Assembly (NCBI GenBank): GCA_017448795.1
Contig: JAFSKV010000043.1
Location: 1-40,586 of the forward strand
Origin: Synergistaceae bacterium
GTDB taxonomy: Bacteria; Synergistota; Synergistia; Synergistales; Aminobacteriaceae
Reading direction: 5' to 3'
DNA: 40,586 nt
The translations under genes and the position numbers were made by a program. Under the pieces are notes generated by a model. That model did no database searches. It was not told where the DNA came from and was given only the letters and a program-made list of their open reading frames with translations. Shown here piece by piece: positions 14,854 to 23,535 of the stretch; position 1 is the stretch's first letter; each line of letters begins with the position of its first letter.

Positions 14854-17800
14854 ATGAAACGGGCAGGCAGATTATTGTTTGTGCTGACTCTTGCGCTGGC
14901 TTTAGGCGTTGGGGCGGCTAATGCGTCCGATTACGTGTATGTTACTACAAACATGACGTGGACGGAATTTTACGCGGGGGAACTGGGAGCTTCGGCCTCA
15001 GACCTGGCGGTGAGCTATGACGCGGTGTCAACGGCGACACAGAGATTCATCACACGCTTCAACGGCTTCACGTCGGAACTCTCAGGGGACGGGACAGTGT
15101 TTGACGGTGTGAAGAATGTGCAGGTCCGAATGACGGATGAAGTGTACGCGGGCCTCACGGACACCTCGCGCTTCTCTGCTCCAATCACCGGGACATTCAG
15201 CGAGTACAAGGAGATGGACGCGGCCGGGAATTTCGGGGAAATGGTTACGGAGATTGTTGACGCGAACGCAAAAATTCCGGCTCTCACCGTGTCAGTATCA
15301 GGCGGGAAATCAACAGGACACGGCAATTACCGCCTCACGATTTCGGGACTGAGCTATGACGTTCTCGGCGCGAATCTCGGCACAAGCAACGATAACTTTC
15401 TCGGCGCAAAACTTGAGGCTTCTGACGGGACTGTTTACGGGCTGAAGCCCCTGCATAACTTGTGGATACGCGGGAACATGGCCGAACAGATCGGCTTCAG
15501 CGTCAAGGACTTCACCGAACGCAACGGGACTCACCTCTCTTACGCTCACACAGCCAACCTGCCGGGAAAAACTATCACAAGCATCACATACATGCTCAAG
15601 AATCAGCCCGACATTGTCATAACGTGTAACCTTCCTGTGAAGCTCTGGACGGAAGCAGCCGTAACAGCCGCAAGCATCAAGTCCGGCGCAAACGCTGTAG
15701 CCTCGTTCACGTTCAGCGGCATTCCTGACGGGGCATCGTACGCGCTCTCATCAGTCGCAAAAGTCGAAGGCAGAACATCAACACCCCTCACAGCCGGGAC
15801 AGATTACACTTACGCTGACGGAAAACTCACCTTCACGAACGCACAGGCCGGGACTTACACCGCAACATTCACGGATGACTCGTATGTCGACATTGCGGCA
15901 ACCATCACAGTAACAGACTACTACGCGACCACAAATATGACATGGGCGGAGTTCTACGCGGGCGAAACAGGGCAGTCATCCTCCGAGCTCCTAGCGGCCG
16001 GGCTTGACGCAATAAGCACCCCGACTGTGAACGGGATAAGCCGCTTCCCCCTCGTCAACAGCGTATCAGGAGACAGCGGAAGTACCCTCTACGGTCCGAA
16101 AGCCGTCAAAGTCAGAATGACCGGGGATGTTTACGGGGCATTGTCCGACAAATCACGCTACACTTTCACGGATGAGGCATTCACTGAGTACAAGGCAGTA
16201 AGCGCGGATGGCTCATTCGGGAAGCTCGTTACTGAGACTGAGGAAGCATCAGGTGCAGCCGTGAAGATGGCTACAGGCTCTAGCGCAAGGTGGGGACATT
16301 ACGTCATCAGCGTATCAGGAGGCAGCGTAGACATTGGCACAAGCGGCGACAAAATAGCCCGGAATTACCGCGGGGTGCTGCTTGAGACTTCGGACGGGAA
16401 AATCTACGGGATGCGCCACGACAATAACATTTGGAGCAACACAGATATTGCCTTCACGGTCAGCGGGAATTACACCGAGCCTCACGGTACAGGGGTCAAG
16501 AGATTCCACGAGTACACAAGCGACATGGCCGGGAAAACCATCACCAGGATAACCTACATGCTGGAAGGCCTGCCGGATGTCGTGATAGGAAGCCTCGACC
16601 TTTACGTCAAGCCCATAACAAGCGCGAGCGTCAAGCCTGAGACTGTTTACCCCGCCGGAAGCAATGTGCCGGTGAAGTTCGTGTTCTCCGATGTGCCGGA
16701 TGATGCGGGATATGTCTTGTCGTCAGTCTCCCAGGGCTCAGGGAGGAACAGCAAGACCATAACCGATTACACTTATGCTGACGGAGTCCTGACAATCGCC
16801 GGGAATCTCGAAATCGGCACTTACTCGGCAGCCTTCACGAGTGCGAAATACGCGGACATTTCGGCAACAATAACCGTGATGAAGTTCGCCGCAACCGATA
16901 TGACCTGGGCAGAATTTTACGCGGGTGAGGTCGGCATTTCTTCCGCTGACCTGCTAACGGCCGGGCTTGATGCCATCTCATCACCGACAGCAAGAGTCGC
17001 CAGCCGCTTCACACAGCTCACGAGTGAGTCCAATGACATTGGCGGGCGCGACATCACAGGGGTCAAGGCTGTGCAGGTTGCGTTCACTACACAGTCGGCG
17101 TATCTGGCTCTCAGCAATGACTCACGCTTCACGTTCACGGATGAGACATTCATGCAGTACAAGCCCGTGAACTCTGACGGCTCATTCGGCGCAATGGTCG
17201 GTGAGACTCAGGCAATGGATGACGCTGAAGTAACACTCTCAAGCGGTGCAAGCTCAACATGGGGCAATTACACGCTGAATATTACCGGGCTTGAAGGACT
17301 CGTGATTTCCAGCGGGGACGAGAATTATTACTTGGGAGCAGTGCTTGAGACTTCTGACGGGGCAAAATACGGACTCCGCCACAATAATAATCTCTGGTTC
17401 AGCGCGGGAACAGTAGCGGCAACAGTGAATGACAAGTACGCAGAGCCCCACGGGGTAACACGCGGCTACAAGTACACGGCAGGCCTCGAAGGAAAGACCG
17501 TAACACGGATAACCTTCCTCCTCAAGAACCAGCCGAGCGCGGTAGTGAACTGCTCAGTCCTCCTAAAGAAAATGGCCGGCTCGACCGTCGCACTGTCAGC
17601 TGATGTGAAAGCGGGCGTGAATGTCCCTGTTCCGTTCACGTTCGGGAATCTCCCTGACGGCGTCACGTACACGTTGAAGGCCCTGTATTCCGGGACAGGA
17701 AGAGGACGCACCCCCATCACGGATTACACGTACACGGGCGGGACTCTCACGGTGAACGGGACGCTTCCGGCCGGGACGTACCAAGCCATTTTCGGGACGG

Positions 17801-20121
17801 ATGATTACGCGGATATAGGCGTGGTGTTCGAGGTTGAGGACACGTACCACTACGCTACAACCGACATGACCTGGGCGGAGTTTTACGCCGGGGAACTGGG
17901 GGAGTCCTCCGCTGACCTTTACGCTGCCGGGCTGGACGCAATATCTTCACCGACGGCACGAGTCGCGACGAGATTCACACAGCTCACCAGCGAGTCCAAC
18001 GACATCGGCGGAAGAAGCATCACAGGAGTCGCGGCGGTTCATGTGAGGATGAATGAGGCTGTCTACCAGGCCATGAGCGGGGACTCACGGTTCACGTTCA
18101 CGGATGAGGCCTTCAGCGAGTACAAGGACGCTGACGCAGGCGGCTCATTCGGCAGGATGGTTACTGACACGCACGTTCAGGAGGGCGCGACTGTATCACT
18201 CACTTCACCGGGGACTTGGGGCGACTACCAGCTCTCAGTCTCAAGCATTGACGTAACAGTCTCAAGCGGCGATGAATATTACTATCTTGGCGCAGTCGTT
18301 GAGACCTCTGACGGCAAACTTTACGCCATGAGGCACAACAATAACCTGTGGTTCAGCGCGAAGGACTTGGCCTTGTCGACCGCCGAATTTGTCGAGCCTC
18401 ACGGTGTATCACGCTCTTACGCCTACACTTCAGACATGGAGGGCAAGACGGTAACCCGCATCACCTACATGCTGAAAGATTTACCAGACGAGATTGTGAG
18501 CTGTGATGTGTTCCTGAAGCTCAAGACAAGCGCGAGTGTCGCCCCCAAATACGAGGACGGGTATCACGCATTCCCGGAGGGCGTAAACCTTCAAGTCCCC
18601 CTCGTGTTCAGCAACGTCCCGGCAAGCGCGGATTACTCACTCTCAGGTGTAACATCCGGCACAGGGCGCAGCCGCCAGGCAGTCCCGGGATGCACGATGT
18701 CGGGCGATGTCCTCACGATTTCCGGCGATGTGGGCGAGGGCACGTACACCGCGACATTCACGGATGACACCTACGCGAACATAGCGGCAACGATAAACGT
18801 CTACACGACCAGCGCGAACAGCAAGATCATTTCCGCCGACAAGAACGCCGCGGGACTCTCCTTCCTCCTCACGCCCAGGGGAGTCAGCGACGCAACGAAC
18901 GCGGTTCTTGAGGCTCAGAATTTCGTCAACGCCACAGAGTACACCGTTATAGCCAGCAACGACACAGCGACATACACGGCAGGCCAGAACCAGATTTCCG
19001 GGTCAGGCTTCACGCTCAATGTCGCGCTCAAGGACGTTCCTTCGGGGAAGCGGGGCATTCTCGGCTTCAGCCACATGTTCACGATTACCCCTGCGGCAAT
19101 CGGCCAGAATGATTTTGCGGCCATGATGAGCAAAGTTACCGCGCTCCCAGATGTCGCTTACGGCTGGAGAGTCCCGGACGGCGACCAGCTCAGGGACATG
19201 GGGCTGATAGTTGTGGGAGTTTACCCGGACGGTGTATCACGCGACATTACGGACTGGATTTCGAGCGGGCTTCTTCCTTCTGACGGGGCAATCATGATGT
19301 CGTTCGGGACTGTTCTTGTTGACCGTGAGTTCACCCCCTCCGAAGAAGGCAAGACCTACGCTCTCTCGGACGAAGGCGAAGGCACAATGAGCGACGGTGC
19401 ATCTGACGGGAAAATCACAGCGACATGGTACGTGAGGACACCGGGCGGCAACTCCAGCAGTGATGACCCGACACCCACGCCGACGCCGACACCGACACCG
19501 ACGCCCACGCCCACGCCCACGCCGGCTCCGACTCCAGACTCTGGCGACAACAGCGGCGGCAGCACCAGCACGACAACACCGGGCAGGCCTTCGTTCACGC
19601 TGACTGACATAAGGAAAGCAGGCATCAGAGAGTCACTCGGAAAACTCAGCGGCAAGGTTACAGGCACAACAGAAGTCGAAACGCTCCCGGCAACGGCCCT
19701 CATCGGAACCCGGTCAGCAGCAAGCGCAGACTCGGCGGTGTACCTTCCTGTAATCGAGGTCAGCGAGTCAAAAGTGTATGTATTCGGCGTGTCTCTGGAC
19801 AAGTTCGCGGCGGGCCTTCCGCTTCACTGGCACTCAAACGCCACTGACACGGCAACGGGGGAATTTGTTGACGCGGCGGACGATGACGAGGCCGTGATCT
19901 TCATGAACGACAGCGGAGAGGAAGTTGCAGCAGTCCCGGTGAACAAGCACGTGAATGTTGCGGCTTACCTTGAGACAGGCAGGACATATTCGCCGACAAT
20001 AACGACGACTTCGGATCAGCCCGGCGGAGTCGGAAGCTCAAGCGGGGGATGCTCGTCATTGGGCGGGATTTTCACGGCGGCGCTTCTGGGGCTGGCCCTG
20101 GTTTTCACGCGCAGGAAGTAG
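14854..20121 (+). CDS. Giant exported protein with four Tp47-like units and Synerg-CTERM anchor
   Basis: A 1755-residue protein. The ATG at 14854 has AAGGAG ten bases upstream and begins a signal peptide (MKRAGRLLFVLTLALALGVG, cut near ANA-SD). Four units of about 320 residues start near residues 29, 356, 677 and 998. Each opens with a YATTDMTWAEFYAGELG-type motif followed by DAIS.PTAR...RF. This strongly recalls the start of Treponema pallidum Tp47 (YATLSYADYWAGELGQS), a penicillin-binding lipoprotein; each unit closes with a small Ig-like subdomain. A unique domain (about 1320-1535), a Pro-Thr linker, a membrane-proximal domain and a C-terminal SSGGCSSLGG, hydrophobic segment and RRK follow. 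That end is the Synerg-CTERM sorting signal. It is probably cell-surface anchored. The ligand is unknown; penicillin binding must not be assumed. An intrinsic terminator follows. Confidence 0.9.
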   Translation: MKRAGRLLFVLTLALALGVGAANASDYVYVTTNMTWTEFYAGELGASASDLAVSYDAVSTATQRFITRFNGFTSELSGDGTVFDGVKNVQVRMTDEVYAGLTDTSRFSAPITGTFSEYKEMDAAGNFGEMVTEIVDANAKIPALTVSVSGGKSTGHGNYRLTISGLSYDVLGANLGTSNDNFLGAKLEASDGTVYGLKPLHNLWIRGNMAEQIGFSVKDFTERNGTHLSYAHTANLPGKTITSITYMLKNQPDIVITCNLPVKLWTEAAVTAASIKSGANAVASFTFSGIPDGASYALSSVAKVEGRTSTPLTAGTDYTYADGKLTFTNAQAGTYTATFTDDSYVDIAATITVTDYYATTNMTWAEFYAGETGQSSSELLAAGLDAISTPTVNGISRFPLVNSVSGDSGSTLYGPKAVKVRMTGDVYGALSDKSRYTFTDEAFTEYKAVSADGSFGKLVTETEEASGAAVKMATGSSARWGHYVISVSGGSVDIGTSGDKIARNYRGVLLETSDGKIYGMRHDNNIWSNTDIAFTVSGNYTEPHGTGVKRFHEYTSDMAGKTITRITYMLEGLPDVVIGSLDLYVKPITSASVKPETVYPAGSNVPVKFVFSDVPDDAGYVLSSVSQGSGRNSKTITDYTYADGVLTIAGNLEIGTYSAAFTSAKYADISATITVMKFAATDMTWAEFYAGEVGISSADLLTAGLDAISSPTARVASRFTQLTSESNDIGGRDITGVKAVQVAFTTQSAYLALSNDSRFTFTDETFMQYKPVNSDGSFGAMVGETQAMDDAEVTLSSGASSTWGNYTLNITGLEGLVISSGDENYYLGAVLETSDGAKYGLRHNNNLWFSAGTVAATVNDKYAEPHGVTRGYKYTAGLEGKTVTRITFLLKNQPSAVVNCSVLLKKMAGSTVALSADVKAGVNVPVPFTFGNLPDGVTYTLKALYSGTGRGRTPITDYTYTGGTLTVNGTLPAGTYQAIFGTDDYADIGVVFEVEDTYHYATTDMTWAEFYAGELGESSADLYAAGLDAISSPTARVATRFTQLTSESNDIGGRSITGVAAVHVRMNEAVYQAMSGDSRFTFTDEAFSEYKDADAGGSFGRMVTDTHVQEGATVSLTSPGTWGDYQLSVSSIDVTVSSGDEYYYLGAVVETSDGKLYAMRHNNNLWFSAKDLALSTAEFVEPHGVSRSYAYTSDMEGKTVTRITYMLKDLPDEIVSCDVFLKLKTSASVAPKYEDGYHAFPEGVNLQVPLVFSNVPASADYSLSGVTSGTGRSRQAVPGCTMSGDVLTISGDVGEGTYTATFTDDTYANIAATINVYTTSANSKIISADKNAAGLSFLLTPRGVSDATNAVLEAQNFVNATEYTVIASNDTATYTAGQNQISGSGFTLNVALKDVPSGKRGILGFSHMFTITPAAIGQNDFAAMMSKVTALPDVAYGWRVPDGDQLRDMGLIVVGVYPDGVSRDITDWISSGLLPSDGAIMMSFGTVLVDREFTPSEEGKTYALSDEGEGTMSDGASDGKITATWYVRTPGGNSSSDDPTPTPTPTPTPTPTPTPTPAPTPDSGDNSGGSTSTTTPGRPSFTLTDIRKAGIRESLGKLSGKVTGTTEVETLPATALIGTRSAASADSAVYLPVIEVSESKVYVFGVSLDKFAAGLPLHWHSNATDTATGEFVDAADDDEAVIFMNDSGEEVAAVPVNKHVNVAAYLETGRTYSPTITTTSDQPGGVGSSSGGCSSLGGIFTAALLGLALVFTRRK
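14932..18810 (+). repeat. Four tandem ~965-bp coding repeats (Tp47-like units)
   Basis: Units begin near 14935, 15918, 16882 and 17846, as seen from the recurring encoded motif MTWxEFYAGE. Units 3 and 4 are the most alike, but all have diverged at the nucleotide level, so the duplications are old or under selection at protein level. Confidence 0.85.
19468..19532 (+). repeat. Pro-Thr linker microsatellite
   Basis: Hexanucleotide-like repeats of ACGCC(C/G) and ACACCG encode about ten Pro-Thr pairs between the surface domains and the anchor domain. A closely similar repeat encodes Pro-Thr at the left edge of the window (1-24). Confidence 0.85.
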
Positions 20122-20163
20122 CTGACATCACACGCAGATTACGCGCAGTTGTTTCGTGAGAGG

Positions 20164-20197
20164 AGCTTCCCGGAAATCCGGGGGGCTTCTTTTTTTG
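20164..20197 (+). terminator. Intrinsic terminator after the Tp47-like gene
   Basis: AGCTTCCCGG, loop AAAT and CCGGGGGGCT form a 10-bp stem followed by TCTTTTTTT. Confidence 0.88.
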
Positions 20198-20242
20198 CGG
20201 GGGGACAAGGACGGAAAAAGGCACAAAAATAAACAAGGCTTG

Positions 20243-20251
20243 TGCTATAAT
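20243..20251 (+). promoter_or_regulatory. Extended -10 promoter of the pilin-like gene
   Basis: TGCTATAAT is an extended -10 element with a perfect TATAAT; no good -35 is visible. It implies a 5' untranslated region of about 140 bases (to 20399), which holds a small GGGA/TCCC hairpin near 20290-20305 but no riboswitch I recognise. Confidence 0.6.
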
Positions 20252-20399
20252 AACCTCGTTCAAAGACTTACTATCTGCACATGACTGTGGGGGATATTCT
20301 CCCTTCTAGTCTACCTTGTCAGTTTAATTATAACACATGGCAAGGGGGCATGAAATGGTTGTGTGCAAAAATTTTTCCATCACAAGGAGGAAGATTCTC

Positions 20400-20977
20400 A
20401 TGAAGAGAACGCGCAAAGGTTTCACCCTCATCGAGCTGCTCATCGTGATAGCGGTCATCGGGGCTCTGGCGGCGACAATGGGAACGTCAACCGACAAAGC
20501 AACAGCACAGGCAAAAGCGGCGGCAATTGTGGCGAATGTTGACGCGTGCAGGACAGCGGCGGCCATGTATTACGCGGACAACAGCAACACGGATTTTTAT
20601 CGACGAAAACAGCGGCTGAGTTCCTGAAAGCAGACAGCGAGTATATCCCAAGCTGGGGGGATTTCGCGACTGGCGGAACAACGTACACAGCAGGCGAGGA
20701 GACAGGATACGCAAACTGGTCTGTAACTGTTGATTTCTCGAAGGACGGAGACGCGACAGGAATCGCGAAAGCCCTCCACAAAATCAGGGGCTACACGGCA
20801 GTGGCAAATGACGCAACGAGCTTCAAGGTAACGCTGGCTTCCGGCAAGGTTGAGGCGGCTTCGGGTTCTGGCTCTGGCAGTGGTTCAGGCTCTGGCGGTT
20901 CTGGCGAGGGGTCAGGTTCAGGTAGCGGTTCTGGTTCTGGTGGCTCTGGCGAGGGCAGCGAAGGCTCTGGCACCTGA
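20400..20977 (+). pseudogene. Type IV pilin-like gene interrupted by a -1 frameshift
   Basis: The N-terminus after an AAGGAGG site reads MKRTRKGFTLIELLIVIAVI. This is a class III signal peptide cut after Gly with the conserved GFTLIELL and Glu5 of type IV pilins and pseudopilins, so the product would be assembled by a pilus or type II secretion machine. The frame ends at 20627, but the pilin continues in another frame (STKTAAEFLKADSEYIPSWG ... TAVANDATSFKVTLASGKVE) to 20977. The switch lies at a T5 run (20594-20598); one extra T restores a single protein of about 192 residues. The C-terminal 40 residues are an unusual Gly/Ser-rich tail with a few Glu. The lesion could be an assembly error, decay or phase variation. 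A terminator follows; no other pilus gene is in the window. Confidence 0.82.
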
Positions 20978-21020
20978 TACTCACAACGTCAGCACACTCA
21001 CACCCGGCAATACCCGGCAG

Positions 21021-21058
21021 GCTCCCTCTCACAAACGGAGGGGGCTTCGCTTTATCTT
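21021..21058 (+). terminator. Probable terminator after the pilin-like gene
   Basis: GCTCCCTC (21021-21028) and GAGGGGGC (21038-21045) form an 8-bp stem with a 9-base loop, followed by a weak U-rich tail (TTCGCTTTATCTT). Confidence 0.65.
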
Positions 21059-21131
21059 GGGACTCTTGCGCTGACAGCCAATCACAACTATACTCACACC
21101 AAATTCCACGAAAGGATTGATACTCTACTCT

Positions 21132-22613
21132 ATGCTTCAGACCATTAACCCCTTCCTCGTAACAGGCCTCCTCTTCTTCATGAGCCTCGTGGCCGGGTCG
21201 CTCTCCGAGAAAATCAAAGTCCCCGCCCTGATTCTCTTCCTGGGAATCGGGATGCTCGCTGGCGTTGACGGTCCCGGAGGGCTGGCCTTCTCTGACGCTA
21301 ACGCCGCCAACAACGTCGGAACATTCGCCCTGGCGTTCATCCTGTTCTCCGGCGGCTTCCAGACGAAATGGAGCGACGTGAAGCCCATAGTTACGCAGGG
21401 AGTCGTCCTGTCAACAATAGGAGTCCTGCTCACTGCGGTATTCATGGCCATTCCCATAGCTATGCTCCCTCAGTTCACCTACAAGGACGCGTTCCTTCTC
21501 GGCGCGATTGTGTCATCAACTGACGCGGCGGCGGTCTTCTCGATACTTAGGACGCAGAAGGTCGGGCTTCAGGGCTCGCTCAGGCCCCTGCTTGAGTTCG
21601 AGTCAGGAAGCAACGACCCGATGGCCGTCTTCCTCACTATCACCGCCATAACATGGCTCAGGACCCCCGATGTCCCGGTGGCGGAGCTTGCCGTGAACTT
21701 CGTCGTCCAGATGCTCGCGGGCGGTGTCATGGGCTACCTCATGGGGCGTTTCTCATGCTGGGCGATACAGAGAATGCGCGTGTCAAACGAGGCTCTCTAT
21801 CCCGTCTGGGGAATCTCAATCGTCATGGCAACGTTCGGGCTGACTGAGACCGTCTACGGCAACGGCTACCTCGCTGTCTACGTGTGCGGAATCGTCATGG
21901 GGGGCGGCGAGTTCCTCTACAAGTACAGCCTCCAGAGATTCCACGAGGGCTTCGCGTGGCTCATGCAGATAATCATGTTCCTTGTGCTGGGACTCCTCGT
22001 TACCCCGACCGAGGTCGCCAACATGTCCGTCATAGGAATCGGGATGCTCATATCCTGCTGCCTCATGTTCGTCGCTAGGCCTGTAGCCGTGTTCATAGGG
22101 TCGATGTTCAGCCGCTTCAACTGGCGCGAGAAGCTCTTCATCTCGTGGACGGGACTCCGCGGGGCAGTCCCCATCATCCTCGCTACTTACCCCCTCACCG
22201 AGGGACACCCGCAGGCAAAGTACATGTTCAACGTGATATTCTTCGTCGTGCTGTCGTCGGTCATGTTACAGGGGAAGACTCTCGCATGGTTCGCGCAGTT
22301 CCTCAAGATTGACGCGCCCGTGAGAGAGGCCAAAACATGGGCGTTGAATTTCGACATCACCCCCGCTTCCGGGACTGATGAGACACAGGAAGTTGACCTG
22401 CCTGATGATGCCGCTGTGATTGGGCGCAAGGTTATGGATCTGAGATTCCCCGACGGAGTAACAATCCTCCTCATCAACAGGGGCGACAAGTACCTAATCC
22501 CCAAGGGCGGGACTGTGCTTGAACGTGATGATACCCTCCTGCTTTTCGGGGACAGGGCGAAGCTCTATGATGTCGAGCGGAGGCTCACGATGCCTGCGGA
22601 AAACAACGCTTGA
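21132..22613 (+). CDS. CPA1-family cation/proton antiporter with C-terminal RCK_C (TrkA-C) domain
   Basis: An inner-membrane antiporter that exchanges K+ or Na+ for H+, most like the NhaP2/CvrA group. About 12 hydrophobic segments fill residues 1-390. Family motifs include LSEKIKVPALILFLGIGMLAG near the N-terminus, the ion-site region GAIVSSTDAAAVFSILR and FESGSNDPMAVFL (conserved Asp pair), and SWTGLRGAVPIILATYP. The soluble end (about 420-485: AVIGRKVMDLRFPDGVTILL ... DDTLLLFGDRAKL) is an RCK_C domain that senses ligands and gates transport. The start is uncertain: ATG at 21132 has AAAGGA 15 bases away, and TTG at 21117 lies directly next to AAAGGA. I prefer the ATG. Substrate choice between K+ and Na+ cannot be read from the sequence. 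Confidence 0.9.
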   Translation: MLQTINPFLVTGLLFFMSLVAGSLSEKIKVPALILFLGIGMLAGVDGPGGLAFSDANAANNVGTFALAFILFSGGFQTKWSDVKPIVTQGVVLSTIGVLLTAVFMAIPIAMLPQFTYKDAFLLGAIVSSTDAAAVFSILRTQKVGLQGSLRPLLEFESGSNDPMAVFLTITAITWLRTPDVPVAELAVNFVVQMLAGGVMGYLMGRFSCWAIQRMRVSNEALYPVWGISIVMATFGLTETVYGNGYLAVYVCGIVMGGGEFLYKYSLQRFHEGFAWLMQIIMFLVLGLLVTPTEVANMSVIGIGMLISCCLMFVARPVAVFIGSMFSRFNWREKLFISWTGLRGAVPIILATYPLTEGHPQAKYMFNVIFFVVLSSVMLQGKTLAWFAQFLKIDAPVREAKTWALNFDITPASGTDETQEVDLPDDAAVIGRKVMDLRFPDGVTILLINRGDKYLIPKGGTVLERDDTLLLFGDRAKLYDVERRLTMPAENNA

Positions 22614-22637
22614 TTTTGCGCGTCAGTGCTGTAATAT
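22610..22637 (+). promoter_or_regulatory. Candidate promoter of the L,D-transpeptidase gene
   Basis: TTGATT (22610-22615), a 16-base spacer and TAATAT (22632-22637). It overlaps the antiporter stop codon. Confidence 0.35.
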
Positions 22638-22680
22638 TGCGTGGACACAGAAAATCTTTCACATCAGGAGACTTTCACCC

Positions 22681-23532
22681 ATGACAGCAGACAAGATACG
22701 AGATTTCGCGAAGGACTTATTCACCCTCCGCACAGTATGGATAGACAAAGGCAGCGGAAAATGGGCGGTCAAGAAACGCTTTCACCCGTTATTGCGCTCG
22801 GCGTTCTGGGTACTGGCGGTTATAGTCGGCGCGGGCATATATTCCAGCGTCAACACCCCGGCTCACTCCGTAGCAGTAGCAGAACCCAAGCCCAAGACTG
22901 TAGCATCTCTCCCTGACCCGGAGGAAAGCCAGCCCCCCGTGAAGCGCGAGGAGCTCGTTATCCCCCTTAAAGGGTCAGCAAGACGCGGCGATATTGTCCT
23001 TCCGTCAGAAATGAATCCTGACACAGACAGGCTCATTGCCCCGTCAGCAAACCTAAAGCCCGCGGCTTCCCCCGATATTCCGCAAGGCACAAAAGCCCCG
23101 CTTAACGCCCGGATTCCGGGAGGAAGGTACAGCGTTGACGTGAACAAATCCACATACACACTGACGCTCTACAGGGACGGCGAAATAGTCAAGACATACC
23201 CAATAGCCATAGGCAGGAACCCCGGCGACAAACAGAGAATCGGCGACCACAGGACTCCAACGGGCAACTTCAAGATAGTGTCAATCGAGAACGCTTCTGC
23301 CTGGTCCCACGATTTCCGGGACGGCAAAGGCAAAATCAAAGGTGCTTACGGCCCGTGGTTCCTGAGGCTCGACGCTAAGGGCTGGAAGGGAATCGGCATT
23401 CACGGGACACATGACCCTGATTCCCGCGGGACTATGGCGACTGAGGGATGCATACGCCTGAGCAACGAGGACATTTCCGAGCTCAAGCAGTACGCGTACA
23501 AGAACATGCCGGTGACAATAAGGGAGAACTGA
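22681..23532 (+). CDS. Membrane-anchored L,D-transpeptidase (YkuD domain)
   Basis: Forms 3-3 peptide cross-links in peptidoglycan or attaches proteins to it, acting outside the inner membrane. The 283-residue protein has a basic cytoplasmic N-terminus, one membrane segment (about 38-58), a Pro-rich spacer, and a YkuD domain (about 149-283). The active-site block is visible: His241 in IGIHGTHDP and Cys257 in ATEGCIRLSNED. YSVDVNKSTYTLTLYRDGE and GDHRTPTGNFKI are typical flanking strands. The ATG at 22681 has AGGAGA nine bases upstream; the longer frame upstream overlaps the antiporter gene and is rejected. ychF starts 3 bases after its stop. It works on diaminopimelate-containing peptidoglycan, the product chain of the dap operon in this window. 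Confidence 0.93.
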   Translation: MTADKIRDFAKDLFTLRTVWIDKGSGKWAVKKRFHPLLRSAFWVLAVIVGAGIYSSVNTPAHSVAVAEPKPKTVASLPDPEESQPPVKREELVIPLKGSARRGDIVLPSEMNPDTDRLIAPSANLKPAASPDIPQGTKAPLNARIPGGRYSVDVNKSTYTLTLYRDGEIVKTYPIAIGRNPGDKQRIGDHRTPTGNFKIVSIENASAWSHDFRDGKGKIKGAYGPWFLRLDAKGWKGIGIHGTHDPDSRGTMATEGCIRLSNEDISELKQYAYKNMPVTIREN

Positions 23533-23535
23533 ATC

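Noticed and set aside
20329-20337. Minus-strand extended -10 (TGTTATAAT) pointing toward the Tp47-like gene end
   Set aside because: It is part of an AT-rich near-palindrome with no -35 and no gene or RNA to serve.
20258-20399. c-di-GMP (GEMM) riboswitch before the pilin-like gene
   Set aside because: The leader has the right length and context, but the conserved GEMM core sequences are absent.
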